Below, one piece after another: positions 44,420 through 53,733 of a stretch of DNA of 64,000 nucleotides. The number at the start of each line of letters is the position of its first letter. Position 1 is the stretch's first letter. The stretch comes from Robertkochia solimangrovi (lineage in GTDB: Bacteria > Bacteroidota > Bacteroidia > Flavobacteriales > Flavobacteriaceae), in assembly GCF_007279655.1 (NCBI RefSeq), contig NZ_QKWN01000002.1, positions 124,001 through 188,000 on the forward strand. The letters run 5' to 3'. A program made the position numbers and the translations under genes. Under the pieces are notes generated by a model. It ran no database searches. It saw nothing but the letters and a program-made list of their open reading frames with translations, and was not told where the DNA came from.

Positions 44420-46222
44420 ATGAAATATATAACAGGATTGTTCATGATCGCAGTAATCAGTTTCACTAATGCTCAGGAAACGCTGGAGTTACCACTTTGG
44501 GAAGAGGTTCCGGGGTTTCAATATTCTGATACTTATTCAGAAAAAGTGGAATTGAATGAAGCGGGTATCCCCACTAAAGTTTCTAAGATCACGGAACCGA
44601 CACTGACCGTATTCTTACCGGATTCTGAATATGTTACCGGTAAAATTCCGGCAGCTGTTATATGCCCTGGTGGAGGTTATAGTTATCTGTCCATCGACAA
44701 AGAAGGGTATATGGTGGCGGAATGGTTGAACTCAATCGGGATGGCTGCTTTTGTACTCAAGAATCGGTTGCCTAATGATGAAACCATGAAGGATAAACGA
44801 ATTGGTCCGCTTCAGGATGCCCAAAGAGCGATCAGGTTGGTCAGAGATAATGCTGAGGAATGGAATATCGATGTAGAAAAGGTTGGTGTCGTTGGTTTTT
44901 CTGCCGGCGGACACTTGGCATCTACATTAACGGTACAATACGATGAACCGGTTTATCCATTGAAGTCAGCAAATAGTGCAAGACCTGATTTTTCCGTTTT
45001 GATCTATCCGGTGATCTCCATGGAGAATACCTATACTCATAAGGGTTCACAGGTAAATCTATTGGGTAAATCTGCATCAAAAAGCGATATGAAAAAATAT
45101 TCTGCAAACTATCATATCGATGAAAATACGCCACCGGTATTTTTAGTACATGCAACCGATGATGGAGCTGTTCCTGTTGAGAATAGCATCGAACTTTACG
45201 GGGAGGTGAAAAAAAAGACCGGCAAGGTGGAGATGCATATTTATCAGGAAGGAGGGCATGGTTTCGGACTGGGAAGAGATCCTATGACGGAACAATGGCC
45301 GGATGCTTGTGAAAAATGGTTCTATAAAAATGGTATTTTAAAAGAGAAGGAAGTTTACCTGTTTTCTTATTTCAAAGGTAACGGGGAGGACGGATTGCAT
45401 TTTGCCTGGAGTGAAGATGGACTTTCCTGGGAAGCTTTAAAGAATGATGAATCTTTTCTGACTCCTGCGATCGGGCAACACAGGCTAATGCGAGATCCTT
45501 GTATTATCAGAGGTGGTGATGGCAAATTTCATATGGTTTGGACCACAGGGTGGACAGACAAAGGGATTGGTTATGCGAGTTCAGAAGACCTGATCCATTG
45601 GAGTTATCAGAAATTCATTCCGGTGATGGAGCATGAAGAGGGAGCCAGAAATTCCTGGGCACCTGAGATAACCTATGATCCGGCGAAAAAAGAGTATATG
45701 ATCTATTGGGCAACGACGATAACCGGTAAGTTTCCGGAAACACAATCGGAGCAGGAAGCAGGATATAACCACAGGATGTACTATACCACCACAAAGGATT
45801 TTAAAGAATTTTCTCCGACAGCGCTATTGTATGAGCCTGGTTTCAATGTGATCGATGCGAGTATTATAAAGGATAAAGATCGCTATGTGATGTTTCTGAA
45901 AGATGAAACCCGAGACCCCGTAGCTAAAAAAAATCTGAGGGTTGCCTTTGCTGAAAAATTAACAGGTCCTTATTCAGATGCTGGGAATCCGATCACCGGT
46001 AATTACTGGGCTGAAGGTCCAACAACATTACGAACCAAAAATGGTTCCTGGGTTGTATACTTTGATAAGTACATCGATAAAAAGTATGGTGCCGTAACTT
46101 CTGATGATCTAAAAACCTGGAAGGATATTTCTGATGAAGTATTTTTTCCAAAAGGGATTCGGCATGGAACTGTTTTCAAAATCAGTAATGCTGAATTTCG
46201 AAGACTCATCAGGCAAATGTAA
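44420..46222 (+). CDS. Secreted esterase–GH43-like fusion enzyme
   Basis: A 600-aa protein with signal peptide (SFTNAQ). Residues about 20–310 form an α/β-hydrolase of the acetyl-esterase type: oxyanion loop CPGGGY, nucleophile Ser161 in GFSAGG, Asp247/248 in ATDDGAVP and His280 in EGGHGFG. Residues about 312–600 are a five-bladed propeller of GH43 type: Asp359 in MRDP, Asp479 in VIDAS and Glu532 in AEGPT. Both halves keep their catalytic residues, so one polypeptide could deacetylate and de-branch the same glycan. The gene follows the GH105 operon by 261 nt and lacks the regulon element. Confidence 0.86.
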   Translation: MKYITGLFMIAVISFTNAQETLELPLWEEVPGFQYSDTYSEKVELNEAGIPTKVSKITEPTLTVFLPDSEYVTGKIPAAVICPGGGYSYLSIDKEGYMVAEWLNSIGMAAFVLKNRLPNDETMKDKRIGPLQDAQRAIRLVRDNAEEWNIDVEKVGVVGFSAGGHLASTLTVQYDEPVYPLKSANSARPDFSVLIYPVISMENTYTHKGSQVNLLGKSASKSDMKKYSANYHIDENTPPVFLVHATDDGAVPVENSIELYGEVKKKTGKVEMHIYQEGGHGFGLGRDPMTEQWPDACEKWFYKNGILKEKEVYLFSYFKGNGEDGLHFAWSEDGLSWEALKNDESFLTPAIGQHRLMRDPCIIRGGDGKFHMVWTTGWTDKGIGYASSEDLIHWSYQKFIPVMEHEEGARNSWAPEITYDPAKKEYMIYWATTITGKFPETQSEQEAGYNHRMYYTTTKDFKEFSPTALLYEPGFNVIDASIIKDKDRYVMFLKDETRDPVAKKNLRVAFAEKLTGPYSDAGNPITGNYWAEGPTTLRTKNGSWVVYFDKYIDKKYGAVTSDDLKTWKDISDEVFFPKGIRHGTVFKISNAEFRRLIRQM

Positions 46223-46378
46223 CCTTATAATACCGATTGATTCAGGCAATTTGACTTTGGAAGGCATATCGTAGAAAGTCGTTTATTTTTATGCGTTAAG
46301 CATTACAAGAATTGTAATGGGTATCTTAATTAGTATATCCGATTTATTTTGATTATCATTGATTCACAATAGGAACCT

Positions 46379-46909
46379 ATGGATCAGGCAGAACTTGCAG
46401 CTAAATTTCGAAATAAGGATATCAAAGCCTTTGAAAGAATTTACAGTGACTACAGCGATAGTTTGTTCGGTGTGATCTTTGGTATTGTGAGGGATAGAGA
46501 AATAGCGGAAGAAGTACTTCAGGATGTGTTTTTTAAGGCCTGGGATAAGGCTGAAACCTATTCCGCTGAAAAAGGCAGGTTGTTTACATGGCTTTTGAAT
46601 ATTTCCCGAAATAGCGCAATTGACAAGACGCGATCAAAGGGATTTAAAAATAAAAATAAAAACTCTGACAGTTCTTTTTACGTAGATATATTAGAAACCA
46701 GGGATAAAACAGAAATCGATATCGATGTTAATTATATAAGATCGATGTTGGGAAGGCTTAAAGAAAGATGTGTAAAGTTGATCGAATTACTGTATTTTAA
46801 GGGTTTTACACAAAAGGAAGTATCAGAAGAACTGGATATTCCCCTGGGGACTGTGAAAACCAACAATCGAAATTGTATCTCTGAACTTAGAAAACTAATA
46901 CAAACGTGA
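46379..46909 (+). CDS. ECF RNA polymerase sigma factor
   Basis: A 176-aa σ70 ECF protein. Region 2 has YSDSLFGVIFGIVRDREIAEEVLQDVFFKAW and the core-binding LFTWLLNISRNSAIDKTRSK. Region 4 has LIELLYFKGFTQKEVSEELDIPLGTVKT as a helix-turn-helix. Its stop overlaps the start of an RskA-like anti-sigma gene (TGATG), a standard σ/anti-σ pair. It faces a divergently placed DUF4331/TPR cluster that may be its regulon. The 156 nt upstream hold no clear housekeeping promoter. Confidence 0.92.
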   Translation: MDQAELAAKFRNKDIKAFERIYSDYSDSLFGVIFGIVRDREIAEEVLQDVFFKAWDKAETYSAEKGRLFTWLLNISRNSAIDKTRSKGFKNKNKNSDSSFYVDILETRDKTEIDIDVNYIRSMLGRLKERCVKLIELLYFKGFTQKEVSEELDIPLGTVKTNNRNCISELRKLIQT

Positions 46910-47706
46910 TGAATGTTGAAGAGTACATAGCATCCGGAATACTGGAATTATACGTTGCGGGAGTTCTTTCTGAAGAAGAGAACCGTGATGTTCATGCTAT
47001 GATCCTGAAGCATCCGGAGGTCAGAGAAGAAATTGAACAAATCGAAAAAGCGATAGTACGACATACTGCGGCTTTGGCTCCGGGAACTGTGCCTTCATTT
47101 GAGTTCATTAAAACTCATACAGCAGGAAAGCAAGTTCCGGTACGTTCACTGCAAAGTAAAAAGACTTATTCATGGATCACCTATACCGGCTGGGCCGCTA
47201 CCATTGTACTGGCTTCAGGTATGTTCTTTATGTATTATCGTATCAACAATTTACAACAGGACATCAAGAGAGCAGGAGATCAGAATATACAATTGGAACA
47301 ACAGATCTCTGATGTTAGGAAAGATGCGGAGGCAACAGAGGAATTGATAGAAATTTTAAGACAAAAGGATATCGTTACCATAACATTAGGAGGTCAGGCT
47401 ATTGCTCCGGAGTCTTTTGCAAGAGTCTTCTGGAATAAAAAGGACGAGATCGCCTATGTGGATGTTTCAGGTTTACCGGAGCCACCGGAAGGAAAGGTCT
47501 ATCAGGTATGGTCTTTAAAACTCGATCCATTAACACCAACAAGTATGGGAATACTGGATCAATATGATAGCGATAACAATAAAATTTTCGCTCTTGCCAA
47601 TCCAAACCAGTCACAAGCATTCGGAATTACACTGGAACCGGAAGGTGGAAGTGCTACTCCTACGATGGATCAACTCTATGCTCTTGGAGTTGTGAGTGCA
47701 AGCTAA
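46909..47706 (+). CDS. RskA-like anti-sigma factor
   Basis: A 265-aa membrane protein. The ATG at 46909 is preferred over the GTG three bases earlier. An N-terminal helical sigma-binding domain (EEYIASGILELYVAGVLSEEE) is followed by one membrane helix (about residues 90–107, WAATIVLASGMFFMYY), a coiled coil, and an extracytoplasmic RskA C-terminal domain (ARVFWNKKDEIAYVDVSGLP, GKVYQVWSLKLDPLTPTSMG, FGITLEPEGGSATPT). It is expected to hold the upstream ECF sigma factor at the membrane until an envelope signal arrives. Confidence 0.9.
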   Translation: MNVEEYIASGILELYVAGVLSEEENRDVHAMILKHPEVREEIEQIEKAIVRHTAALAPGTVPSFEFIKTHTAGKQVPVRSLQSKKTYSWITYTGWAATIVLASGMFFMYYRINNLQQDIKRAGDQNIQLEQQISDVRKDAEATEELIEILRQKDIVTITLGGQAIAPESFARVFWNKKDEIAYVDVSGLPEPPEGKVYQVWSLKLDPLTPTSMGILDQYDSDNNKIFALANPNQSQAFGITLEPEGGSATPTMDQLYALGVVSAS

Positions 47707-47880
47707 TCTTTAAAAAAAGGTTAATCCGTAGTATATACTAAAACGGTTCCTGCCTTATTTCCGGTGCATATTTTTCACAGATTCATTCAAAATTTAGGGA
47801 ATAAGCCCTGACAAATTCTATGGTTGTAGAATCTTTTAATTTCAGCTGTAATCGTGTGCATATTCATAACGTAAAATGAA

Positions 47881-47904
47881 AAAGCCCGAAATTAATCGGG
47901 CTTT
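47881..47904. terminator. Bidirectional terminator between rskA-like and TPR genes
   Basis: Perfect 9-bp stem AAAGCCCGA (47881–47889) and TCGGGCTTT (47896–47904) around the loop AATTAA, A-rich before and T-rich after. It lies between convergent genes and probably serves both. The rest of the 274-nt gap holds nothing recognised. Confidence 0.88.
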
Positions 47905-47980
47905 CCGTTTTGAACCAGATCTGATTAAAGTATTTTATCAGCAACCGGATCTTTCAGAAGAAATCTAAACAACCAAAAAC

Positions 47981-49264
47981 CTAAAACATCATGATTTTTC
48001 GAGAGATCACGGGTCCGAGTTCAAAACTACTTTCTGCCAACTGCTCTTTTAATGAACTTACCTCTTTCGATAAGCCCATCGCATTATATATTTCTGCCAT
48101 ATGGTAAAGAATATGAGGCTCAGAAGTCTTACCATGCAGTTCGTTTTTTACGATTTCATAAGCTTTCTTAAATCGATTTTGCCTGAAATAAGTCCACGCA
48201 AGAAGATCGTATGACTGAGCGGTAGGGCGTTCTTCAATTTCTTTTCGGGCAATTTCCAGTGCCTGATCCAATGAATCTTTCTCTGAAGTATAAAGCTCGA
48301 CACTGTATTTGTTGTACATGTTCCCATAGTCTTTCGATCGGATAAAGTGAGCATAGGTGCGTTTGTAGATGTTGGATAATTCCTGCTGCCCGTTGTAGGA
48401 TGCGATCTCGGCTTTCAAAAGAAAGAATTCAGGATTGGGTACTTTTTCGGTAATCTTATCCAAAACGGATAATGCCAATTTGGGGTTGTTTTCATATGAA
48501 TAGGTTATCCATGCGATACCTTTCTTTGAATGTGTATCTCCAGGATTTAATTCCAGTGCCTTTAAATAACAGTGGTAGGAATCTTTAATTCTATTGTCAT
48601 GGCCATAATAATCGGCCAGATTGGAATAGGTCCATTGAATGAGGGATTCATTTTTTGAAGCTTTTGCCTTTACCAGGGCCTTTTCCATATATTTTATAGC
48701 ACTGTTTAGTTTCCCCTGATGATCACTCCATTTAGCAAGTCGAATGAGATAATCGAACTTTCGAAAATCCTTTATTTTTTCTAAGTATATTTCTGCCAAT
48801 TTATCCTTTCCTAATTCCAGGTATACATCGAACAACATCTTTTCGGTATCATACAGATGTTCGCCATTTATTTCTGCAATTTTTAATAGTTCAAGAGCAT
48901 CTCTGAATCGATGTTGGGAAATATAATTCCGTGCAAGTCCGCGTAAGAATCCGGGGTTTTCATAACACGTTTGCTCATTTGCTTTTTCCAGTAACATTGT
49001 TGCTTTATGCAGGTGATCGATCTTTCCCGAAGCCTCGAACATAGCAGTTTCTGCACCGGCTAGTTTACTGATGTAAGGATGTTGGGATGGTGATTCTTTT
49101 AATTTGGAAGACCAGAATTCAATTTCCTCCTGGAGGAACGAAGTCTTTTTATGGTCTGTTTTTTCGAGAAATTGTGAGTATTCCTTAGGATCTGTAATAC
49201 TTTCCTTTTCGGTGCAGGAAACAAAGAGGAATATAAACGATACGATTAAAAGAAGATTTTTCAT
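47981..49264 (-). CDS. TPR-repeat lipoprotein
   Basis: A 427-aa protein with lipoprotein signal (FLFVSCTEK). It contains helical TPR-type repeats throughout, for example GKLNSAIKYMEKALVKA, IKDSYHCYLKALELNPGD, NPKLALSVLDKI and RFKKAYEIVKNELHG. It is the last gene of a unit with two DUF4331-like genes (63-nt gap). No catalytic motif is seen; a scaffold for envelope protein interaction is the usual role of such repeats. Context with the ECF/RskA pair suggests an envelope-response function, which is inference. Confidence 0.82.
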   Translation of the reverse strand: MKNLLLIVSFIFLFVSCTEKESITDPKEYSQFLEKTDHKKTSFLQEEIEFWSSKLKESPSQHPYISKLAGAETAMFEASGKIDHLHKATMLLEKANEQTCYENPGFLRGLARNYISQHRFRDALELLKIAEINGEHLYDTEKMLFDVYLELGKDKLAEIYLEKIKDFRKFDYLIRLAKWSDHQGKLNSAIKYMEKALVKAKASKNESLIQWTYSNLADYYGHDNRIKDSYHCYLKALELNPGDTHSKKGIAWITYSYENNPKLALSVLDKITEKVPNPEFFLLKAEIASYNGQQELSNIYKRTYAHFIRSKDYGNMYNKYSVELYTSEKDSLDQALEIARKEIEERPTAQSYDLLAWTYFRQNRFKKAYEIVKNELHGKTSEPHILYHMAEIYNAMGLSKEVSSLKEQLAESSFELGPVISRKIMMF

Positions 49265-49327
49265 AATGAAGTTTTATTAGTGAAAGAGAGCACAACCCGT
49301 AAGGCTGTGCTCGTTTGTAGGCTTAGT

Positions 49328-49900
49328 TTACCAGGGAGCTGCCAAATAGGGGAACGAGGTAAGGAAATCCTTGTCATTTGCATCAACGTGATCATCCGAT
49401 AATGACGGATTTTCAGTAAAATCCTCTCCACCAAAAATCAGTAATAGTTCAACGGTGATGACATCATCCGAAAGGTTCCTTCCAGTAAGTATATTAGTAC
49501 CATCATAGAAAGTTGTTGTACCCTCCAGAGAAACGTTCAACACATCAGTCGCCAGTAAACCTGTAAATGCAGCAGCATCTTGTCCGAGCGCATTCATATC
49601 ACCGGGGTTTGCATATGCCGGACTAAGAGCTGTCAGATTTGATTCGAACATAGACTGAAATTCAGATTGCTGGTCTGAAGGTGTTGTAACGTTAAACATA
49701 TCTTTTGCGTCTGAACTTACGAATACGGTATTAACGGCCGGACGACCCATTTGATCCATCTGGGTATATGAACCGGAAAAATCGGGTTCAGCAGGCATCA
49801 TATAATCGTTATTGTCATCATCATTACTACAAGAAGTAAGTAGTATCGAAAGGCATAATAAAAGTGTGAATATTGAAAATAAATTATTTTTCATGATCAT
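49328..49900 (-). CDS. DUF4331-like lipoprotein (C-terminal-half type)
   Basis: A 190-aa protein with lipoprotein signal (LLTSCSNDDDNND). The segment MGRPAVNTVFVSSDAKDMFN and the final ENPSLSDDHVDANDKDFLTSFPYL look like the C-terminal half of DUF4331 proteins. It starts 11 nt after the preceding DUF4331 gene (ATG at 49900, or 49894). Low basic content and many Asp suggest an extracytoplasmic, possibly metal-binding protein. Function unknown. Confidence 0.7.
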   Translation of the reverse strand: MIMKNNLFSIFTLLLCLSILLTSCSNDDDNNDYMMPAEPDFSGSYTQMDQMGRPAVNTVFVSSDAKDMFNVTTPSDQQSEFQSMFESNLTALSPAYANPGDMNALGQDAAAFTGLLATDVLNVSLEGTTTFYDGTNILTGRNLSDDVITVELLLIFGGEDFTENPSLSDDHVDANDKDFLTSFPYLAAPW

Positions 49901-49911
49901 AAATTTTAAGA

Positions 49912-50562
49912 TTATTGTTTGGTTTTAGATTCAACCCAGGTATTTATAGATCCGCTTTCTCCTAACATTGATTTTGGAACTTCAACTACCACGGACATAA
50001 CATTCGTTCCAGCAAAGGTGTCGGTTCCCGGGTTATCAAATCCAGTGGCATTCCCCATGATGATATCGGAGTATTTGGCAAAATCCATAAAGAATGGATC
50101 ATCTCTGGGGCCTGCGAAGAAACTCATCCCATCGTTTGAAGCTGTGATAGCGCTCGATCCGTATGGAGTGATCGTAACAGCGCCGGAAGCAGCCTCGGTC
50201 ATGATGGTGCTGTTCAATCCGGTTTCCATTGGGGATATCGGACCGAAAAAGTACATGGTTCCATCTCGTGGAATTGCCTGAATCACCAGGTCTTCAACAT
50301 TATCACCGTTATTGTCAATGTTGAATTCAATTAACGTCTGTTCATCGAAAGTTGCCATGCCGGTAGCAGTAGGACTCAAAAGTCCCTGTACATTGACAGT
50401 GAAGACTAGATTATCCGGATCAGCCGCCTGAAATACATAGAAATCGGTAATGTCGCTAGATCCTCCTTCCACGGCAGGAGCGTCGATATGATCGGCTGCG
50501 ATCAACAATCCTGCAAGTAGTAAGGGAGCGATTAACCAGAGTGATTTTTTGGTGTTTTTCAT
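49912..50562 (-). CDS. DUF4331 family secreted protein (N-terminal-half type)
   Basis: A 216-aa protein with a signal peptide (LLAGLLIAADH). The start of the mature protein, ADHIDAPAVEGGSSDITDFYVFQ, is the typical opening of DUF4331 proteins, followed by NLVFTVNVQGLLSP and GTMYFFGPISP. Full-length family members combine this part with the type of sequence encoded next, so the domain appears split into two adjacent genes. Three genes (this one, the lipoprotein and the TPR protein) form a unit facing the ECF/RskA pair. Function unknown. Confidence 0.8.
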   Translation of the reverse strand: MKNTKKSLWLIAPLLLAGLLIAADHIDAPAVEGGSSDITDFYVFQAADPDNLVFTVNVQGLLSPTATGMATFDEQTLIEFNIDNNGDNVEDLVIQAIPRDGTMYFFGPISPMETGLNSTIMTEAASGAVTITPYGSSAITASNDGMSFFAGPRDDPFFMDFAKYSDIIMGNATGFDNPGTDTFAGTNVMSVVVEVPKSMLGESGSINTWVESKTKQ

Positions 50563-50749
50563 AATTCATGTTTTAAATTAAACGTCTTACACGGACATTT
50601 ACGTAAAAACATAAATCAGGGTTTTAAAAAATTGAGATAAATTGAAAAAACCAGGTTGAAGCTATGTTAGATGTAAAAATAAAATACTGATTAACAGTTG
50701 TTTGGTTGTATCTTTACAAAGAATAAAGACTAAAAAAAAGGTGGTGAAA

Positions 50750-50869
50750 ATGAATCTTTTTAAAAAATCAAGAGAAGATAATCATGGAAGATTCCGTAAA
50801 AAAACGTTTTATATCCTGCATTCAACAATGTTTAAAGGGCTCCAGATTTTGAATAGAATTCCTTATTGA
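50750..50869 (+). CDS. Possible small basic protein, 39 aa
   Basis: An ATG at 50750 is preceded at proper distance by a purine-rich AAGGTGG, unusual in this AT-rich phylum. It opens a 39-codon frame encoding a Lys/Arg-rich peptide (MNLFKKSREDNHGRFRKK...). Its 3' end overlaps the tail of the convergent dehydrogenase gene by 38 nt. No homologue is known to me. The rest of the 269-nt gap around it holds nothing else recognised. Confidence 0.3.
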   Translation: MNLFKKSREDNHGRFRKKTFYILHSTMFKGLQILNRIPY

Positions 50870-51863
50870 TGATCTGCGGCATCTGTTCATTTTTACTCAC
50901 AGCTATTAAGTTTCTTACTGCCATTTCAGCCATGGCGGTTCTGGTTTCAAGAGTCGCCGATCCGATATGCGGTAACACACATACATTAGACATCTGTAAT
51001 AGCGGGTTGTCCGGAAGCATTGGTTCCGGATCGGTAACATCCAGTCCGGCACCCCATATCTCCTTATCGATCAAGGCTTTGGTCAGATCGGTTTCGTTAT
51101 GTATTTTTCCACGTGCTGTATTGATAAAGATGGCATTCTTCTTCATTTTGCTGAAAGCTACTTTGTCAAATCGATATTGCGTGTCCGGAGTAAGATTGGT
51201 ATGTACCGATATCACATCACTTCGTTTTAATAATTCTTCAAAGCTCACATATTCAGCTTCCAATTTATCTTCTGCTTCCGGATTACGACTTCTGTTATGA
51301 TAGATAATTCGCATCCCGTAGGCAGCCCTTGCCATTTTCGCCATTTCGAATCCGATTCTTCCCAGTCCGAAGATTCCAAGGGTATCACCTTGAATATCTC
51401 TGCCGAGTTGGTGCATATATTCAAAATTCTTCCATTCTCCGCGTTCGATCTCACGACTTCGGAAATACGATTTTCTGGAAACGGATAGTAACAAAAGGAA
51501 AGCTGTATCAGCGGTTGCTTTACTAAGAACATCCGGTGTATTCGAAACCGGAATATTATATTGACTGGCTGTTTCCAGATCGATATGATCAAAACCTACA
51601 CTGCACAGCGCAATACCTTTCAGGTGTTTACAGGCTTGCAGAAATTCTTTATCCAATGCCGACATACCCACATTCAACAGATAATCTGCTTGTTGACAGG
51701 CATCGATAAGCGCTGACTTTGAAAGTTTATGAGAAGTATTGTTCACCTTAACCTCGAAGCCATGCTCTTTTAGTAATGAAACTATTACTTCCGGTATTGG
51801 TTTACTGATGAAAACAGAGGGGTTTTTCAAGGTACGGTTACGATTTCCAGACATATCAGACAT
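50832..51863 (-). CDS. D-isomer 2-hydroxyacid dehydrogenase (glyoxylate/hydroxypyruvate reductase type)
   Basis: A 343-aa NAD(P)-dependent enzyme. A substrate domain with ALCSVGFDHIDLETASQYNIPVSNTPDV is followed by the Rossmann domain GIFGLGRIGFEMAKMA, HTNLTPDTQYRFD, FINTARGKIHNETDL, GAGLDVTDPEPM with the catalytic Arg (TARG), Glu and the His of LPHIGSAT. It would reduce glyoxylate, hydroxypyruvate or a 2-keto sugar acid in the cytoplasm. It stands alone on its strand, 131 nt from the next gene. A link to uronate metabolism is possible but not shown. Confidence 0.88.
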   Translation of the reverse strand: MSDMSGNRNRTLKNPSVFISKPIPEVIVSLLKEHGFEVKVNNTSHKLSKSALIDACQQADYLLNVGMSALDKEFLQACKHLKGIALCSVGFDHIDLETASQYNIPVSNTPDVLSKATADTAFLLLLSVSRKSYFRSREIERGEWKNFEYMHQLGRDIQGDTLGIFGLGRIGFEMAKMARAAYGMRIIYHNRSRNPEAEDKLEAEYVSFEELLKRSDVISVHTNLTPDTQYRFDKVAFSKMKKNAIFINTARGKIHNETDLTKALIDKEIWGAGLDVTDPEPMLPDNPLLQMSNVCVLPHIGSATLETRTAMAEMAVRNLIAVSKNEQMPQIINKEFYSKSGAL

Positions 51864-51994
51864 AGATGATGGTGTTGTATACGTAAAAATAAAACATTAA
51901 AATTTTAATGCCTGTTGCCGTTAGTCTAAATAATTTGGTGCCGGAAAAAATCGTCGGTTTAGTTTCTGCTATAGATTCGTGAAAAGCTGCGGAA

Positions 51995-52459
51995 TCAGTT
52001 AATTCCGTGATAGGTAGCCATAGTCATACCCCAGACCATAATACAGGAAAAGAAGATCCCGATACTATTGGCCAGAAAAGCTTTGTTGTAAGGCATACCA
52101 AATAGATAAGAAGCAATGGTACCTGCGTAAACCCCGGTACCCGGCACCGGTAGCATAACAAAGATCAGAATTCCCCAAAAACCAAATCTGCTAATATTGG
52201 ATCCTGCTCCTGTTTTCACTCTTCTGGCAACTTTTATGGCTCCTTTCTTATAGAAACGCCATTTTAAAAAATGCTGATTCAGGTAGTCCAGAAAAAAAAT
52301 CATGATGGGATAGACCAGTACATTCGCCAGAAAACAAACCAGAAATGTTATATACACATTGGCTTCGTTGAATATAGCATAGGGAATCCCCACCTTGGCT
52401 TCACCAAATGGAGAGATACTCCAGAGTACGGCAATTAAAAGTTCGTCTGGCACAAGCAA
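51995..52459 (-). CDS. Small multidrug-export family membrane protein
   Basis: A 154-aa protein with about four hydrophobic helices. The opening LWSISPFGEAKVGIPYAI and the loop VMLPVPGTGVYAGTIASYLFGM are those of the family annotated as putative small multi-drug export protein. No ATG fits; the frame begins with TTG (52459) or GTG (52453), so the start is non-ATG or uncertain. It is divergent from an aquaporin gene. Despite the family name, its substrate is not established. Confidence 0.78.
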   Translation of the reverse strand: MLVPDELLIAVLWSISPFGEAKVGIPYAIFNEANVYITFLVCFLANVLVYPIMIFFLDYLNQHFLKWRFYKKGAIKVARRVKTGAGSNISRFGFWGILIFVMLPVPGTGVYAGTIASYLFGMPYNKAFLANSIGIFFSCIMVWGMTMATYHGIN

Positions 52460-52715
52460 TTTTTTTTCAAAAATAGAAATAATGTAGACCGGATCGACAC
52501 TTAATTTTCTTTTATAATCTCTTTAACATTTCAAATGGATCACTTATATCATTTTCGTGATTTTAATGGGTTAATTTTGATAATTCCGAAATTTAAATCT
52601 TTAATAATTTTCTTAGTGTATTGTGTAAAGTATTGAAAAAGTGTAAATTAACCGTAGTAAATTTTCTGAATTATTTTTTCGAATGTTCTTTTTCTAATCA
52701 ATCACACATTTTAAA

Positions 52716-53402
52716 ATGAAAAAACTTATCGCTGAATTTATCGGCACCGCCTGGTTGGTACTGGGAGGGTGCGGAAGTGCAGTATTAGCCGCCGGGTATC
52801 CCGAACTTGGAATTGGATTTGCAGGTGTAGCTCTTGCATTTGGATTAACGGTTCTGACCATGGTCTATGCAATCGGACACATTTCCGGGTGTCATTTAAA
52901 TCCTGCTGTTTCCGTGGGGTTATGGGTAGGAGGAAGGTTTGATTTTAAAGATCTTATCCCGTACATCATTGCTCAAGTACTTGGCGGAATAACCGGAGCA
53001 GGTATCTTATACCTGATCGCCAGTGGTAAACCAGGGTTCGAGATCGGAACTTTTGCTGCAAATGGTTACGGAGAACATTCTCCGGACGGTTATGCCATGG
53101 TATCGGCATTGGTATGTGAGATCGTAATGACCTTTATGTTTCTGATGATCATTTTAGGCGCAACTCATGGAAAAGCTCCTGCCGGATTTGCTGGTTTAGC
53201 TATCGGGCTCGGACTAACCCTGATACATCTGATTAGTATACCGGTAACCAATACCTCGGTGAATCCTGCGCGCAGTACAAGTCAGGCCTTGTTTGTAGGT
53301 GACTGGGCGATTGGCCAGTTATGGTTATTCTGGTTGGCACCGGTCATTGGTGCTGTATTGGCTGGTTTGGTCTATAAATTTATTCAGGTGGAAAAGGAAT
53401 GA
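52716..53402 (+). CDS. aqpZ: Aquaporin Z
   Basis: A 228-aa six-helix channel with both NPA motifs (residues 62–64 in HLNPAVS and 183–185 in SVNPARS). The selectivity Arg186 follows the second NPA, and the small residue set fits the narrow water-selective AqpZ type rather than GlpF. It mediates water flow across the inner membrane. It stands alone with 256 nt upstream (divergent gene) and 331 nt downstream without other genes. Confidence 0.95.
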   Translation: MKKLIAEFIGTAWLVLGGCGSAVLAAGYPELGIGFAGVALAFGLTVLTMVYAIGHISGCHLNPAVSVGLWVGGRFDFKDLIPYIIAQVLGGITGAGILYLIASGKPGFEIGTFAANGYGEHSPDGYAMVSALVCEIVMTFMFLMIILGATHGKAPAGFAGLAIGLGLTLIHLISIPVTNTSVNPARSTSQALFVGDWAIGQLWLFWLAPVIGAVLAGLVYKFIQVEKE

Positions 53403-53733
53403 ATTTCATTTTAGATTCAATGGTCTTTCAAATGATTTTAATTACACAGATCGTTGGGGTTACCCGGTTTAAAAACAGAATAAAGATCACGTTAAGTAAT
53501 TGACATACAATAATTTATATTTTTATTTTATAAAAAAAATTTTTAATTTAAACTTTTCAATAGAAGAGGGCATTCCAACTATTGCCTGTATACCTAACCC
53601 GAGATACCTTAAGACTGAATTAAAATTTCATAAACCGTTGTTTATGAGCTTTGCTGTATATCAAATTTTGGAGTAAATCCAGATGATTATTGGCAGAACA
53701 GACCTTTGAACAATCAATTTAATTATATATCAA
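53403..53733 (+). other. Intergenic, AT-rich
   Basis: 331 nt between aqpZ and the sulfatase gene. It has a long A/T block around 53510–53560 and no open frame with a credible start, no RNA gene and no clear terminator. It presumably carries the sulfatase promoter, but no confident −33/−7 pair was assigned. Confidence 0.5.
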
